In this document: in pieces, positions 19,176 to 27,482 of the stretch
Numbering within the stretch: position 1 is the stretch's first letter
How the letters are laid out: every line of letters begins with the position of its first letter
Source: Oxalobacteraceae bacterium
GTDB lineage: Bacteria; Pseudomonadota; Gammaproteobacteria; Burkholderiales; Burkholderiaceae_D
Assembly: GCA_010024875.1 (NCBI GenBank)
Contig: RGFZ01000019.1
Coordinates: 1 to 49,667 of the forward strand
Length of the DNA: 49,667 bases
Direction of reading: 5' to 3'
Position numbers and translations under genes: made by a program
Notes under the pieces: generated by a model
Told to the model about the DNA's origin: nothing
Seen by the model: the letters and a program-made list of their open reading frames with translations, nothing else
Database searches by the model: none

Positions 19176-19852
19176 GGAGAATGTCCTTTCTCTTTCTGTT
19201 TGCTTGCCTCTGACTGTTGCGCTGGAAATTGCCGGCTCTCTGCTGGGTCAAGATAGCGATAGGTGTGAGCGACGGCCTGAAATGCCAGACTCTCTTTTTG
19301 GCGCGTGATCATGAGGTGATCCAACGTCACGATGCGCGGAAGATTGGCGATATCGCTGACAAAACTCGCCAGTGCGTGATAGCTGCCCGACATGCGTATA
19401 TCGATTGGCAGCTCTGCATAGTGCTCGGTGAGCCGTACCTGCCCTGGCTTGAACAGCTCGAACTGAAGTCCACGACCGACTCCCGCCTGATTGATCTCGG
19501 AGAGCATCGCATCCATCTCTGCCTTGCCCGGCAATTGCCGCTCGAGTTTCGCTACCTCGGCCACCACGCTGGCTTTTTGCGTGCGTAACAGCTCGAGATT
19601 CTGCGACTGCCGCACTTTTTCGCGAAACGCGGTTCTGAGTTTTTCTTCTTCTGCGTGACTTTGTTCGATCTCGTCCCACTGGCTCATCCACAACAGCCAT
19701 GCGCCAACGAGAATGACGGTAGCAATGAACGCCAGCAACAGGGTCAGCCGTGGCAGCAATGGCCAGAGCCCCGGAGCCCGTTCGCGCAATCCCCTGAATT
19801 GCCGCACCCAAGCGTCCGTACCACGAACGGACAGTGTTAGGGCCTCACTCAT
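19172..19852 (-). CDS. pilO: Type IV pilus inner membrane protein PilO
   Basis: Bitopic inner-membrane protein that forms the alignment subcomplex with PilN and PilP. It has 226 residues: a cytoplasmic tail of about 35, one hydrophobic helix (LLLAFIATVILVGAWLLW), a coiled-coil segment rich in Glu/Lys (QSHAEEEKLRTAFREK), then a ferredoxin-like periplasmic domain with LPGKAEMDAMLSEINQAG, a family hallmark. Overlaps of four bases on both sides. Confidence 0.94.
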   Translation of the reverse strand: MSEALTLSVRGTDAWVRQFRGLRERAPGLWPLLPRLTLLLAFIATVILVGAWLLWMSQWDEIEQSHAEEEKLRTAFREKVRQSQNLELLRTQKASVVAEVAKLERQLPGKAEMDAMLSEINQAGVGRGLQFELFKPGQVRLTEHYAELPIDIRMSGSYHALASFVSDIANLPRIVTLDHLMITRQKESLAFQAVAHTYRYLDPAESRQFPAQQSEASKQKEKGHSP

Positions 19853-20430
19853 GGCCTGCCTGCAACGGGTGAGGACTTTGTAGCAGGGAGCGCGATCGTG
19901 AATTCGAACAGCTTGCGCGCTTCTCTGCCCTCGCCAAAGCTAGCTGATTTGATCTCAACCAGTTCGGGCTGCGCGGTAGGAAGGCGGGTACGCTCCGGAT
20001 CAAGATTACGCAAGAACTCGGATACGCGTCCGTTCGAGACAGCGTAGCCGGAGAGTGACAACTGGTCCCCCTGTGCCAACGATTTGAGCATGACGCCATC
20101 CGGCGTGCGCGCCGCCAACTCCTGAAATAGCTGTACAGGCTGATGACGTCCTGCCTGCAGCGCCTCGACGGCATGCTGACGCGCCTGCAGCACCTGAATA
20201 TCATGCCGCAGGCTGGCGATCTCTCGCAAGCGGATATCCAGCGAGGCGATCTGAGAACTCAGCAATGCGTTGCGTTCTGCCTGCGTCTGAAGTCGTCGGT
20301 CGTTCACGAACCAGATCACAAAGACGATACTCAGACCCAGCAATCCGCACAACACCAGCTGTCGTTGGAATAATTGCTTTTTCTGATGGCGCTCATCCTC
20401 ACGCCATGGAAGAAAATTGAATCGAATCAT
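19849..20430 (-). CDS. pilN: Type IV pilus assembly protein PilN
   Basis: Bitopic inner-membrane protein whose short cytoplasmic N-terminus binds PilM. The product has 193 residues from the ATG at 20430 and opens with MIRFNFLPWRE, which carries the conserved INLLP-like PilM-binding motif. One helix (QLVLCGLLGLSIVFVIWFV) is followed by a coiled coil and a periplasmic ferredoxin-like domain. Ten in-frame codons upstream lie inside pilM and are not part of the family. Overlaps of four bases join it to pilM and pilO. Confidence 0.94.
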   Translation of the reverse strand: MIRFNFLPWREDERHQKKQLFQRQLVLCGLLGLSIVFVIWFVNDRRLQTQAERNALLSSQIASLDIRLREIASLRHDIQVLQARQHAVEALQAGRHQPVQLFQELAARTPDGVMLKSLAQGDQLSLSGYAVSNGRVSEFLRNLDPERTRLPTAQPELVEIKSASFGEGREARKLFEFTIALPATKSSPVAGRP

Positions 20431-21482
20431 GACGGTGCGCGCAACATCGCCAAACCGCAAGCAACCAGACAGGATGACGCATCTGCCTGCAACGCCTGCT
20501 CGCTCACGCCAGAGGTATGCTCCATCGTACTGAACGGATTGGCAAGCTGCACCGATATCGACAGACGATCGCTGATCACTGCTGGTAGCATGGGCAGCAT
20601 GTCCGTCGCACCAGTGAGCAAGAGCAAGTTGTTTTCAGTGTGATCGGCGGCACTCGCATGTAGCTGCATCGCGCGCCGCAGCTCCTGACACACCATGTCG
20701 TGAAAGGCTTCCGAGAATGCGGTCGCCTGTTCGGGGCGACGGCTGATCTCTTGCTCGAGTTTGTGCAGTCCAACGCTCAGCTCACGCTCGAAGATCACCT
20801 GACCCCGGCGGATCACGGAAAACTGGCTTGAGTCTCTGCCCAGCTGTACCAGCGCAAATGGCGATCGGTCTGCCGATACAGCTGCCGTCTCAGAAGCACT
20901 GACAGCAGCACTCCAATCATGCAGCGCCACGGCTTGCAGTAATGCCTGCGTCTCCATGTCGATGGCGACTGTATGCAATCCCGCAGCCTCGGCCACGGCC
21001 AAACGCTCATCGATTTTTTCCCTGCGCGCCGCCACCAGCATCACGTCGTTCTTGCCTTGCTCGCCCGCAGACGGCCCGATGACCGCGAAATCCAATCTCA
21101 GCTCATCCAGTGAAAATGGCAGACTGTCCTCGGCATCCGCCTCTACTTGGGACTCGAGCTCTTCCTCGGAAAGATCGTCCGGCACACTCAGAATCTTTCG
21201 GATTACCAAGCCCGACGGCAAAGCCAGTGCGGCACGGCGGTTCGCGGTGCCGCAGTCGTGCAGCGCGTCCGCCAGCGCCTGCGATACTTGCGAGGGATGA
21301 ACGATATTTCCCTCGCGGATCGCACCATGCGGCAAAAGCCTGCGCGAGTAACGCTCTATGCGCCAGCGCTCTCCTACCAGGGAAAGCTCGATCACGCGTA
21401 CGGCGGCAGGGCTCAGATCAACGCCCAGCAAAGGCGCTGTTCGCTTCCCTGAGAGCCATTCCAAACACCGTCGCCAGCTCAT
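20427..21482 (-). CDS. pilM: Type IV pilus assembly ATPase-like protein PilM
   Basis: Cytoplasmic actin/FtsA-like ring protein of the type IV pilus machine; binds ATP and the PilN tail. It has 351 residues. LLGVDLSPAAVRVIEL is the first phosphate-binding loop, VAIDMETQAL the second-domain entry, and SEEELESQVEADAEDSLPF is typical of PilM. The ATG at 21482 is preceded by a GGGGTG 10 nt upstream; a TTG two codons earlier is possible. It heads the pilMNOPQ-aroK-aroB-dgt operon and is divergent from ponA, a very common arrangement in Beta- and Gammaproteobacteria. Confidence 0.94.
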   Translation of the reverse strand: MSWRRCLEWLSGKRTAPLLGVDLSPAAVRVIELSLVGERWRIERYSRRLLPHGAIREGNIVHPSQVSQALADALHDCGTANRRAALALPSGLVIRKILSVPDDLSEEELESQVEADAEDSLPFSLDELRLDFAVIGPSAGEQGKNDVMLVAARREKIDERLAVAEAAGLHTVAIDMETQALLQAVALHDWSAAVSASETAAVSADRSPFALVQLGRDSSQFSVIRRGQVIFERELSVGLHKLEQEISRRPEQATAFSEAFHDMVCQELRRAMQLHASAADHTENNLLLLTGATDMLPMLPAVISDRLSISVQLANPFSTMEHTSGVSEQALQADASSCLVACGLAMLRAPS

Positions 21483-21556
21483 TTTCAAGCTACACCCCGC
21501 CCGGCAATTATTGCCTTTTTAAAAACTCGCGGATGCTAGCAAGCGCCTTTTCCATC

Positions 21557-21586
21557 TGTAAAGCAAGACAGGGCGCTCGTTGTCAA
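21557..21586 (-). promoter_or_regulatory. Candidate pilM promoter
   Basis: A perfect -35 TTGACA (minus strand, 21586-21581) is followed after 18 nt by a weak -10, TTTACA (21562-21557), about 75 nt before the pilM ATG. The -35 match is strong and the -10 poor, so the assignment is tentative. Confidence 0.4.
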
Positions 21587-21670
21587 ATCCTGACGCAATC
21601 GTTCATGAATGCCTTACAAACATTGGACGATCAGGCGTCGAACGCTGAAGTTCTCCGATGGGTGAGCCGT

Positions 21671-21676
21671 TATAAT
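21671..21676 (+). promoter_or_regulatory. Perfect -10 element upstream of ponA
   Basis: TATAAT at 21671-21676 points towards ponA. No clear -35 or TGN extension. It overlaps the first in-frame ATG of the ponA body (21675), so a transcript from here would begin near 21683 and exclude that codon, but would include the ATG at 21721. Confidence 0.5.
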
Positions 21677-23897
21677 GAGTGCCGTCGAGCGATGTATTCG
21701 CTTAGCTTTTCTCCTCCCGCATGAACTCACCCACGCCGCAAGGGGACACGCCCCCCGGTCCACGCCCCTCACCGCTGCCTGCGCCCGTGAAGGTAGTCTG
21801 GTTCGCTACAAGGACATCCCCAAAGTCATGAAGCAAGCCGTGCTGGCCATCGAAGATGATCGCTTCTATGAACACGGCGGCGTTGACTACTGGGGTGTCC
21901 TTCGCGCCGCAATCCACAATGCAATGGGCGGCAGCCGCCAGGGTGCTTCGACCATCACTCAGCAGGTCGCCAGAAATTTCTTTCTCTCCAGTGAACAAAC
22001 CGTCAAGCGCAAGCTGTATGAGGTGCTACTAGCCTGGAAAATTGAAAAAACGCTGACCAAAGACCAGATCCTCGAGTTGTACATGAACCAGATCTACCTC
22101 GGCCAGCGTGCGTACGGTTTTGCATCGGCCGCGCAAATCTATTTTGGAAAAAAACTCTCGGACATCACGATCGCGGAGGCTGCAATGCTGGCCGGCTTGC
22201 CTAAGGCGCCGTCAGCGAATAACCCGGTTGTCAATCCCAAACGCGCACGCGCGCGGCAGCAATATATCCTGCAGCGTATGCATGATCTCGGTTACATCAC
22301 GACGGCGCAGTATGAACAGGCGCGGGATGAGCAGCTGAAAATTAAAATGGACAGCAATGAATTCGGCGTACATGCTGAGTACGTTGCCGAGATGGCGCGA
22401 CAGATGGTCTATGAGCAGTTCAAGGAAGACACCTACACTCGCGGGCTGAACGTCTTCACCACCATCACGAAATCCGATCAAGATGCCGCCTACCTCGCGC
22501 TACGACGCGGCGTACTCGACTATGAGAAACGCCAGCCGTATCGAGGGCCTGAGGGCTATATGGAAATCCCGACGGACAAGAGCGAAGCTGAAGCAGCGAT
22601 CGAATCCGAGCTGGCCGAGCATCCGGACAGCGATGGCATCGTCGCCGCCGTCGTGCTGGCAGCAACGCCCAAGAGTATTCGCGCGCTACTGGCCTCGGGC
22701 GAAGAAATCACTATCCAGGAAACCGGTCTGGGACAAGCCGCCAGCTCGCTGACCGACAAGGTCCCGACAAACAAACGTATCCGCCGCGGTGCGATCATTC
22801 GCGTGATGCAGGAAGGTCAAGGCTGGTCCATCATCCAGTTGCCGGAAGTGGAATCGGCTTTTGTGTCGGCCAGCGCCGAGGATGGCGCGATACGCTCGCT
22901 GGTCGGTGGATTCGACTTTAACCGCAACAAGTTCAATCACGTCACACAGGCATGGCGCCAGCCGGGTTCTTCATTCAAGCCATTCATTTATTCGGCGTCC
23001 CTCGAAAAAGGCCTGTCACCTGGCACGATCATCAATGACGCGCCGATCACTTTCGATGCGTCGCAAACCGGTAGCCAAGCATGGGAACCGAAGAACTACG
23101 ACAACAAATACGAAGGTCCGATGTCGATGCGCAAAGGCCTGTCAAAGTCGAAGAACATGATCTCGATCCGGATACTGGAAAAGATCGGGCCGCAATATGC
23201 GCAAGAGTACGTAACCCGCTTCGGTTTTGATCCAGAAAAAAATCCGCCGTATCTGACACTAGCGCTCGGCGCAGGCGCCGTGACGCCGCTGCAATTGGCT
23301 GGGGCTTATGCGGTTTTTGCCAATGGCGGCTTCAAGGTCAATCCCTACCTGATCTCGAAAATCACCGATAACAATGGCAAGATTCTATTTCAAGTCAATC
23401 CAGAGAAAGCCGGCGATGACAGTCTGCGCGTGATCGATGCACGCAATGCTTTTCTGGTCGACAATATGCTGAAAGACGTGGTTCGGCATGGCACAGCGAC
23501 CCGTGCGCTATCGCTCAAACGCAGCGACATCGCCGGCAAAACGGGTACCACGAATGACTCCATCGATGCCTGGTTCGCCGGCTATCACCCCAAGCTAGTC
23601 GGCGTCGCATGGATAGGTTTCGACAAACCGAAGAATCTGGGTAATCGCGAGACAGGCGGTGGACTAGCGCTGCCCATATGGATAGGCTACATGCAGAAAG
23701 CCTTGCAGGGACTGTCCACGCAGGAGCGAGAGCTGCCGTCGGGGATCACGACCGCAGGCGGTGATTACGTGTACTCGGAATATACGGAAGGTGGCGGCGG
23801 TGGCGTGAGTTCCATCGGCATCACGCCGCCATCGCCGTCGGACGCCAAGTCACCGTCGGAAAAGCATGAAGAAGGGCAGAAGAGTGAGCTGTTTTGA
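21675..23897 (+). CDS. ponA: Penicillin-binding protein 1A, 5' end damaged (no membrane anchor)
   Basis: Bifunctional peptidoglycan synthase, with 740 residues in the open frame. The GT51 glycosyltransferase motifs are intact: EDDRFYEHGGVD with the catalytic Glu, QGASTITQQVARN, and KDQILELYMNQIYLGQRAYGF. So are the transpeptidase motifs: SSFK (SxxK), SKN (SxN) and KTGTT. However, the N-terminus lacks the expected cytoplasmic tail, membrane helix and the stretch before LVRYKDIP; the frame opens with about 42 unrelated residues. A more natural start (ATG 21721, Pro-rich MNSPTPQGDTPPGP...) is one frame off and stops after 36 codons. I infer an out-of-frame deletion near 21780-21797, or an assembly error. 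As read, the enzyme could not be anchored or exported. Confidence 0.85.
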   Translation: MSAVERCIRLAFLLPHELTHAARGHAPRSTPLTAACAREGSLVRYKDIPKVMKQAVLAIEDDRFYEHGGVDYWGVLRAAIHNAMGGSRQGASTITQQVARNFFLSSEQTVKRKLYEVLLAWKIEKTLTKDQILELYMNQIYLGQRAYGFASAAQIYFGKKLSDITIAEAAMLAGLPKAPSANNPVVNPKRARARQQYILQRMHDLGYITTAQYEQARDEQLKIKMDSNEFGVHAEYVAEMARQMVYEQFKEDTYTRGLNVFTTITKSDQDAAYLALRRGVLDYEKRQPYRGPEGYMEIPTDKSEAEAAIESELAEHPDSDGIVAAVVLAATPKSIRALLASGEEITIQETGLGQAASSLTDKVPTNKRIRRGAIIRVMQEGQGWSIIQLPEVESAFVSASAEDGAIRSLVGGFDFNRNKFNHVTQAWRQPGSSFKPFIYSASLEKGLSPGTIINDAPITFDASQTGSQAWEPKNYDNKYEGPMSMRKGLSKSKNMISIRILEKIGPQYAQEYVTRFGFDPEKNPPYLTLALGAGAVTPLQLAGAYAVFANGGFKVNPYLISKITDNNGKILFQVNPEKAGDDSLRVIDARNAFLVDNMLKDVVRHGTATRALSLKRSDIAGKTGTTNDSIDAWFAGYHPKLVGVAWIGFDKPKNLGNRETGGGLALPIWIGYMQKALQGLSTQERELPSGITTAGGDYVYSEYTEGGGGGVSSIGITPPSPSDAKSPSEKHEEGQKSELF

Positions 23898-23972
23898 CAG
23901 AAGTGCCGCAGTGTCAGCGCTCAGCATGAAAGCATGTTCACGCGGTCGCTGGTGTGCCGGATTGCCAAAACC

Positions 23973-24299
23973 TCAGAGCACCAACGATTGCCCGGCCTGC
24001 GCAGACACCAGCGACGACAGCGCAGCAAACAGCTCGGAGCCGTCGCGAGTATCCAGCCAGAGATCGCCCTTCATACGGAAATGAAATCCGCCTGAGCGCG
24101 CCGCAACCCAGATCTCTTGCATCGGTGCTTGCGTATTGACGATGATCTTCGAGTTCTGATCAATGAATTCGATTTCCAGCACATTGCCACTGCGGCTGCA
24201 TTCAACATCAACATCCGCTACATCAGCCGTCTGTTCGATACGCGACTCGATATGGTCCAGTACTGCTTCGGCCACTGCCAGAAACTCAGATTCGGTCAT
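23973..24299 (-). CDS. cyaY: Iron donor protein CyaY (bacterial frataxin)
   Basis: Small acidic iron-binding protein that modulates IscS-dependent Fe-S cluster assembly. It has 108 residues, the family norm. The acidic first helix is TESEFLAVAEAVLDHIESRIEQ. The beta sheet includes DVECSRSGNVLEIEF, IIVNTQAPMQEIWVAARSGGFHF and WLDTRDGSELFAALSSLV, all frataxin hallmarks. It is convergent with ponA and divergent from lptM-lysA over a 45-nt spacer; cyaY/lptM/lysA are neighbours in many Proteobacteria. Confidence 0.96.
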   Translation of the reverse strand: MTESEFLAVAEAVLDHIESRIEQTADVADVDVECSRSGNVLEIEFIDQNSKIIVNTQAPMQEIWVAARSGGFHFRMKGDLWLDTRDGSELFAALSSLVSAQAGQSLVL

Positions 24300-24344
24300 G
24301 CTACACTCCTTTGGTTATTACAGACACATCGGTCTGCCTCACTC

Positions 24345-24497
24345 ATGAATACTTTGCGCATGATTCTAGCGGCGTTTGTTATCGCGGGTGTGGCCGCCTG
24401 CGGCCAGACGGGCCCACTCTACCTGCCTGACAAATCCCGGCCCGCCTCGCCGGCACCCAGTCCCGGGCAACCGGAATCTTCCTTGCGCCAGCCCTGA
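24345..24497 (+). CDS. lptM: LPS translocon maturation chaperone LptM (YifL-like lipoprotein)
   Basis: Tiny outer-membrane lipoprotein of 50 residues. A signal peptide (MNTLRMILAAFVIAGVAAC) ends with the lipobox Cys at residue 19, immediately followed by GQTGPLYLP, the near-invariant hallmark of the YifL/LptM family. The rest is a Pro/Ser-rich tail. In E. coli LptM assists oxidative maturation of LptD. It lies 6 nt upstream of lysA, in the usual cyaY-lptM-lysA order. Met6 is an alternative start. It fits with the other Lpt genes found earlier in the window. Confidence 0.9.
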   Translation: MNTLRMILAAFVIAGVAACGQTGPLYLPDKSRPASPAPSPGQPESSLRQP

Positions 24498-24503
24498 TTT
24501 GAC

Positions 24504-25781
24504 ATGTCTCATTTTGTTTATGCGAATGGCAAGATGCATGCCGAAGAAGTCCCGCTTGAGCGGATCGCTGCGGAATTCGGCACACCTGTCTATGTCTACT
24601 CCAGCGCCAGCCTGACGGAGAACTTCCTTTCTTATGCCAACGCCTGCCGCGCCAATGGCCGTGGCGAACAGGGTGCGCTCGTATGTTATTCGGTGAAATC
24701 GAATTCCAATCTGGCCGTACTCAGCCTACTTGGCAAGCTGGGCTCGGGATTTGATATCGTCTCTGGCGGAGAGCTGGAGCGCGTGATCGCAGCCGGTGGC
24801 AACCCACATAAGGTAATTTTTTCGGGTGTTGGCAAAACCCGCGATGAAATGCGTCTCGCGCTTGCATACGACATTCTGTGCTTCAATGTTGAATCCATCC
24901 CTGAGCTGCACCGGCTGAACGACGTTGCCGGCTCCGTCGGCAAGCGCGCGCGCGTGTCACTGCGCGTAAATCCCGACGTCGACCCCAAGACCCATCCGTA
25001 TATCTCGACCGGGCTAAAAGAAAACAAGTTCGGCATTGCATTCGAAGATGCGCTCGACACCTACCGAGTCGCCACTTCGCTGCCGCATCTGGACGTGACG
25101 GGTATCGATTGTCATATTGGCTCCCAGCTACTGGATGATGCACCTCTGCTGGAAGCGCTGGATAAGGTGATCGAACTGGCTGATCGTCTGCATGTGGCAG
25201 GCATCGATCTGCATCATCTGGATATTGGCGGCGGCATTGGCATTACCTACGATGATGAAAAGCCGGTCGCAGTCGGTGACTATTTATCGCGCTTGTTTGC
25301 ACGCATTGATGGCTGGCGCAAAGAAAAACATGGCGGCACGCCGATCACGGTGATGTTCGAGCCGGGCCGATCCATCGTCGGCAATGCAGGCGTGCTGGTC
25401 ACCGAAGTTCAGTACCTCAAGCATGGCGCCAGCAAGAACTTTGCTGTGGTCGATGCGGCGATGAATGACCTGATGCGTCCGGCGATGTATGAGGCCTGGC
25501 ATGGCGTATTGCCGGTGACTCAACGCGAAGCGTCTGCTCGGGTGTATGACGTGGTGGGCCCGGTCTGCGAATCGGGCGACTGGCTGGCACGTGAACGTGC
25601 ACTGGCTGTCGAGCCAGGCGATCTGCTGGCGATCATGTCGGCCGGTGCCTATGGGATGACGATGGCATCCAACTACAATACACGCGGCCGTGCGGCGGAG
25701 GTACTGGTCAATGGCGAGCAGTTCCGGCTGATACGCCGACGGGAGACCCCTTCCGAGTTGTTCTCACTCGAAAACGTCTGA
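24504..25781 (+). CDS. lysA: Diaminopimelate decarboxylase (LysA)
   Basis: PLP enzyme converting meso-diaminopimelate to lysine, the last step of lysine synthesis. It has 425 residues, with a fold type III (alanine-racemase-like) barrel then beta domain. The PLP lysine is in CYSVKSNSN near residue 65. GSGFDIVSGGELERV, HIGSQLLD and the phosphate-binding GGGIGITY are present. EPGRSIVGNAG and the C-terminal GPVCESGDW supply substrate and catalytic Cys contacts, and GAYGMTMASNYN follows. It starts 6 nt after lptM. A short hairpin overlaps the stop codon. Confidence 0.97.
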   Translation: MSHFVYANGKMHAEEVPLERIAAEFGTPVYVYSSASLTENFLSYANACRANGRGEQGALVCYSVKSNSNLAVLSLLGKLGSGFDIVSGGELERVIAAGGNPHKVIFSGVGKTRDEMRLALAYDILCFNVESIPELHRLNDVAGSVGKRARVSLRVNPDVDPKTHPYISTGLKENKFGIAFEDALDTYRVATSLPHLDVTGIDCHIGSQLLDDAPLLEALDKVIELADRLHVAGIDLHHLDIGGGIGITYDDEKPVAVGDYLSRLFARIDGWRKEKHGGTPITVMFEPGRSIVGNAGVLVTEVQYLKHGASKNFAVVDAAMNDLMRPAMYEAWHGVLPVTQREASARVYDVVGPVCESGDWLARERALAVEPGDLLAIMSAGAYGMTMASNYNTRGRAAEVLVNGEQFRLIRRRETPSELFSLENV

Positions 25782-25794
25782 AACGTATTCAGAC
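25776..25794. terminator. Possible bidirectional terminator between lysA and msrQ
   Basis: A perfect 7-bp stem GTCTGAA/TTCAGAC with loop ACGTA overlaps the lysA stop codon. On the minus strand it is followed by GTTTTC, on the plus strand by no T tract, so it would suit msrQ better than lysA. Weak. Confidence 0.4.
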
Positions 25795-25797
25795 CGG

Positions 25798-26412
25798 CTA
25801 GTGTGACGCCTGATGCTCACGCCAGAGACATACCAGCCTGTATCCCAGCAGCAGCGCAATGACTGCACCGAACAAGAGCGGATCGCCGAAGTTGTTCTTG
25901 CCCGCCCTCATCCACCAAAAATGCAAAATCGCCAGTATGGCGATCGGGTAGATCAGCCGGTGCAGCAACGCCCAACGCCGACCCAGCCAACGGCGGATGC
26001 GATCCGGACTGGTCACAGCCAGTGGCACCAGTAGCACAAAGGCAGCAAAACCCACGGTGATGAAGGGTCGCTTCAGGACATCGCGCCACATCGCTTCCAG
26101 ATCAAAAAAATGATCGAACCACAGGAAGCAAACGAAATGCAGGCACGCGTAAAAGAAGGTGTAAAGACCCAGCATGCGCCGCAACGACAGCAACCATTTC
26201 ACATCAGAGAGTCGGCGCAATGGCGTAATCGCCAAGGTGAAGCATAGAAAATACAGCGTCCAGTCACCGCTGGCACGGGTGACGAATTCGATGGGGTTAG
26301 CGCCGAGTCTGTCCTGAAAACCGAGATACACCACACGCAGCAGAGGCAGGAGTGCTGCTGCAAACAGCGCCAGCTTCACACTGCGCAAGCGCTGCGGCAA
26401 AATCGTCTGCAT
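25798..26412 (-). CDS. msrQ: Protein-methionine-sulfoxide reductase haem-binding subunit MsrQ
   Basis: Six-helix inner-membrane b-type haem protein that feeds quinol electrons to periplasmic MsrP. It has 204 residues. Haem-ligand histidines are expected in YACLHFVCF and LLHRLIYPIAILAILHFWW, both present, together with ITPLRR and LSLRRMLGLY, the family signature loop. It begins 8 nt after the msrP stop, so the two are cotranscribed and form the MsrPQ periplasmic methionine repair system. Confidence 0.96.
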   Translation of the reverse strand: MQTILPQRLRSVKLALFAAALLPLLRVVYLGFQDRLGANPIEFVTRASGDWTLYFLCFTLAITPLRRLSDVKWLLSLRRMLGLYTFFYACLHFVCFLWFDHFFDLEAMWRDVLKRPFITVGFAAFVLLVPLAVTSPDRIRRWLGRRWALLHRLIYPIAILAILHFWWMRAGKNNFGDPLLFGAVIALLLGYRLVCLWREHQASH

Positions 26413-26420
26413 GGACTGGG

Positions 26421-27383
26421 TCAGAAGAATTTTTTCAGGTCCATGCCTGCATACAGTGATGCGACCTCAGGATACCCATTGAACATCAGTGTCTTGCGCT
26501 TGCGAGTGAACAGGCCATCCTCGCCAATGCGGCGCTCAGTCGCCTGCGACCATCTGGGATGTGCGACCTCGGGATTGACGTTCGAATAGAAGCCATATTC
26601 CTCCGGTGCCGCTCGGCCCCAGGCGGTGCGTGGCTGCTGCTCGGTGAAGCGAATGCGCACAATGGATTTGGCCGACTTGAAACCGTATTTCCAGGGCACC
26701 ACGATACGTACTGGCGCGCCATTCTGATTGGGCAGTACTTGTCCATACATGCCGACGCATAGCAGCGTCAGCGGATGATTCGCCTCATCCATGCGCAAGC
26801 CTTCGACGTAGGGCCAATCCAGTACACGGCTGTTCACGCCACGCATCTGCGCCGGGTCAGCCAGCGAAGTGAATTCTATGAACTTCGCATTGCCTGTGGG
26901 CTCAACCTTACGAATCAACTCAGCGAAGGAATAACCTATCCACGGAATCGCCATTGACCAGCCCTCAACGCAGCGTAACCGGTACAGGCGTTCCTCAAGC
27001 GGAGCGAGCTTCAGTAGCGCGTCGATATCCAGCGTCAGGGGTTTCTTTACCTCACCTTCGATGCGGACTGTCCATGGGCGTGTCTTGAGCGAGCCCGCGT
27101 ACATCGCAGGATCAGCCTTGTCCATTCCGAACTCATAGAAATTATTGTAGGTGCTCGCATCATCGAAACGCGTTGGCTTGTCTTTCGCGATATAGGCGGG
27201 ATTCGCCGGCGCAGTCAGATGCCGTGTGCCACTGTCTGCCGCAGCGGCATTAGACTTGATGCCCGTGGCGGCGAGCGCGCCAGACGCCAGTTGACTCAGA
27301 AACAGCCTGCGCGACTCGGCAAGATGGCGAGGCGTTATTTCGGAAGCAGCAGGTTCGGCAAAGCGGGGGCGCCTGATTAGCAT
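26421..27383 (-). CDS. msrP: Protein-methionine-sulfoxide reductase catalytic subunit MsrP
   Basis: Periplasmic molybdopterin enzyme that reduces methionine sulfoxide in oxidised envelope proteins. It has 320 residues. A twin-arginine signal ([18 protein letters not shown]) directs folded export by Tat. The molybdenum-ligating cysteine is in [14 protein letters not shown] near residue 138. NNFYEFG, the conserved DWPYVEGLR and the C-terminal [18 protein letters not shown] are typical of MsrP. It is the upstream partner of msrQ. Confidence 0.96.
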   Translation of the reverse strand: MLIRRPRFAEPAASEITPRHLAESRRLFLSQLASGALAATGIKSNAAAADSGTRHLTAPANPAYIAKDKPTRFDDASTYNNFYEFGMDKADPAMYAGSLKTRPWTVRIEGEVKKPLTLDIDALLKLAPLEERLYRLRCVEGWSMAIPWIGYSFAELIRKVEPTGNAKFIEFTSLADPAQMRGVNSRVLDWPYVEGLRMDEANHPLTLLCVGMYGQVLPNQNGAPVRIVVPWKYGFKSAKSIVRIRFTEQQPRTAWGRAAPEEYGFYSNVNPEVAHPRWSQATERRIGEDGLFTRKRKTLMFNGYPEVASLYAGMDLKKFF

Positions 27384-27482
27384 TGCGTACTCCGGGGCAG
27401 TGCTCTTCGGAAAATGTCAGCGACGTTTACTGTGGAGCGGCTGCCCGGTTGGACAATCGCTCCGGTCTTGCGATCCACGTTT

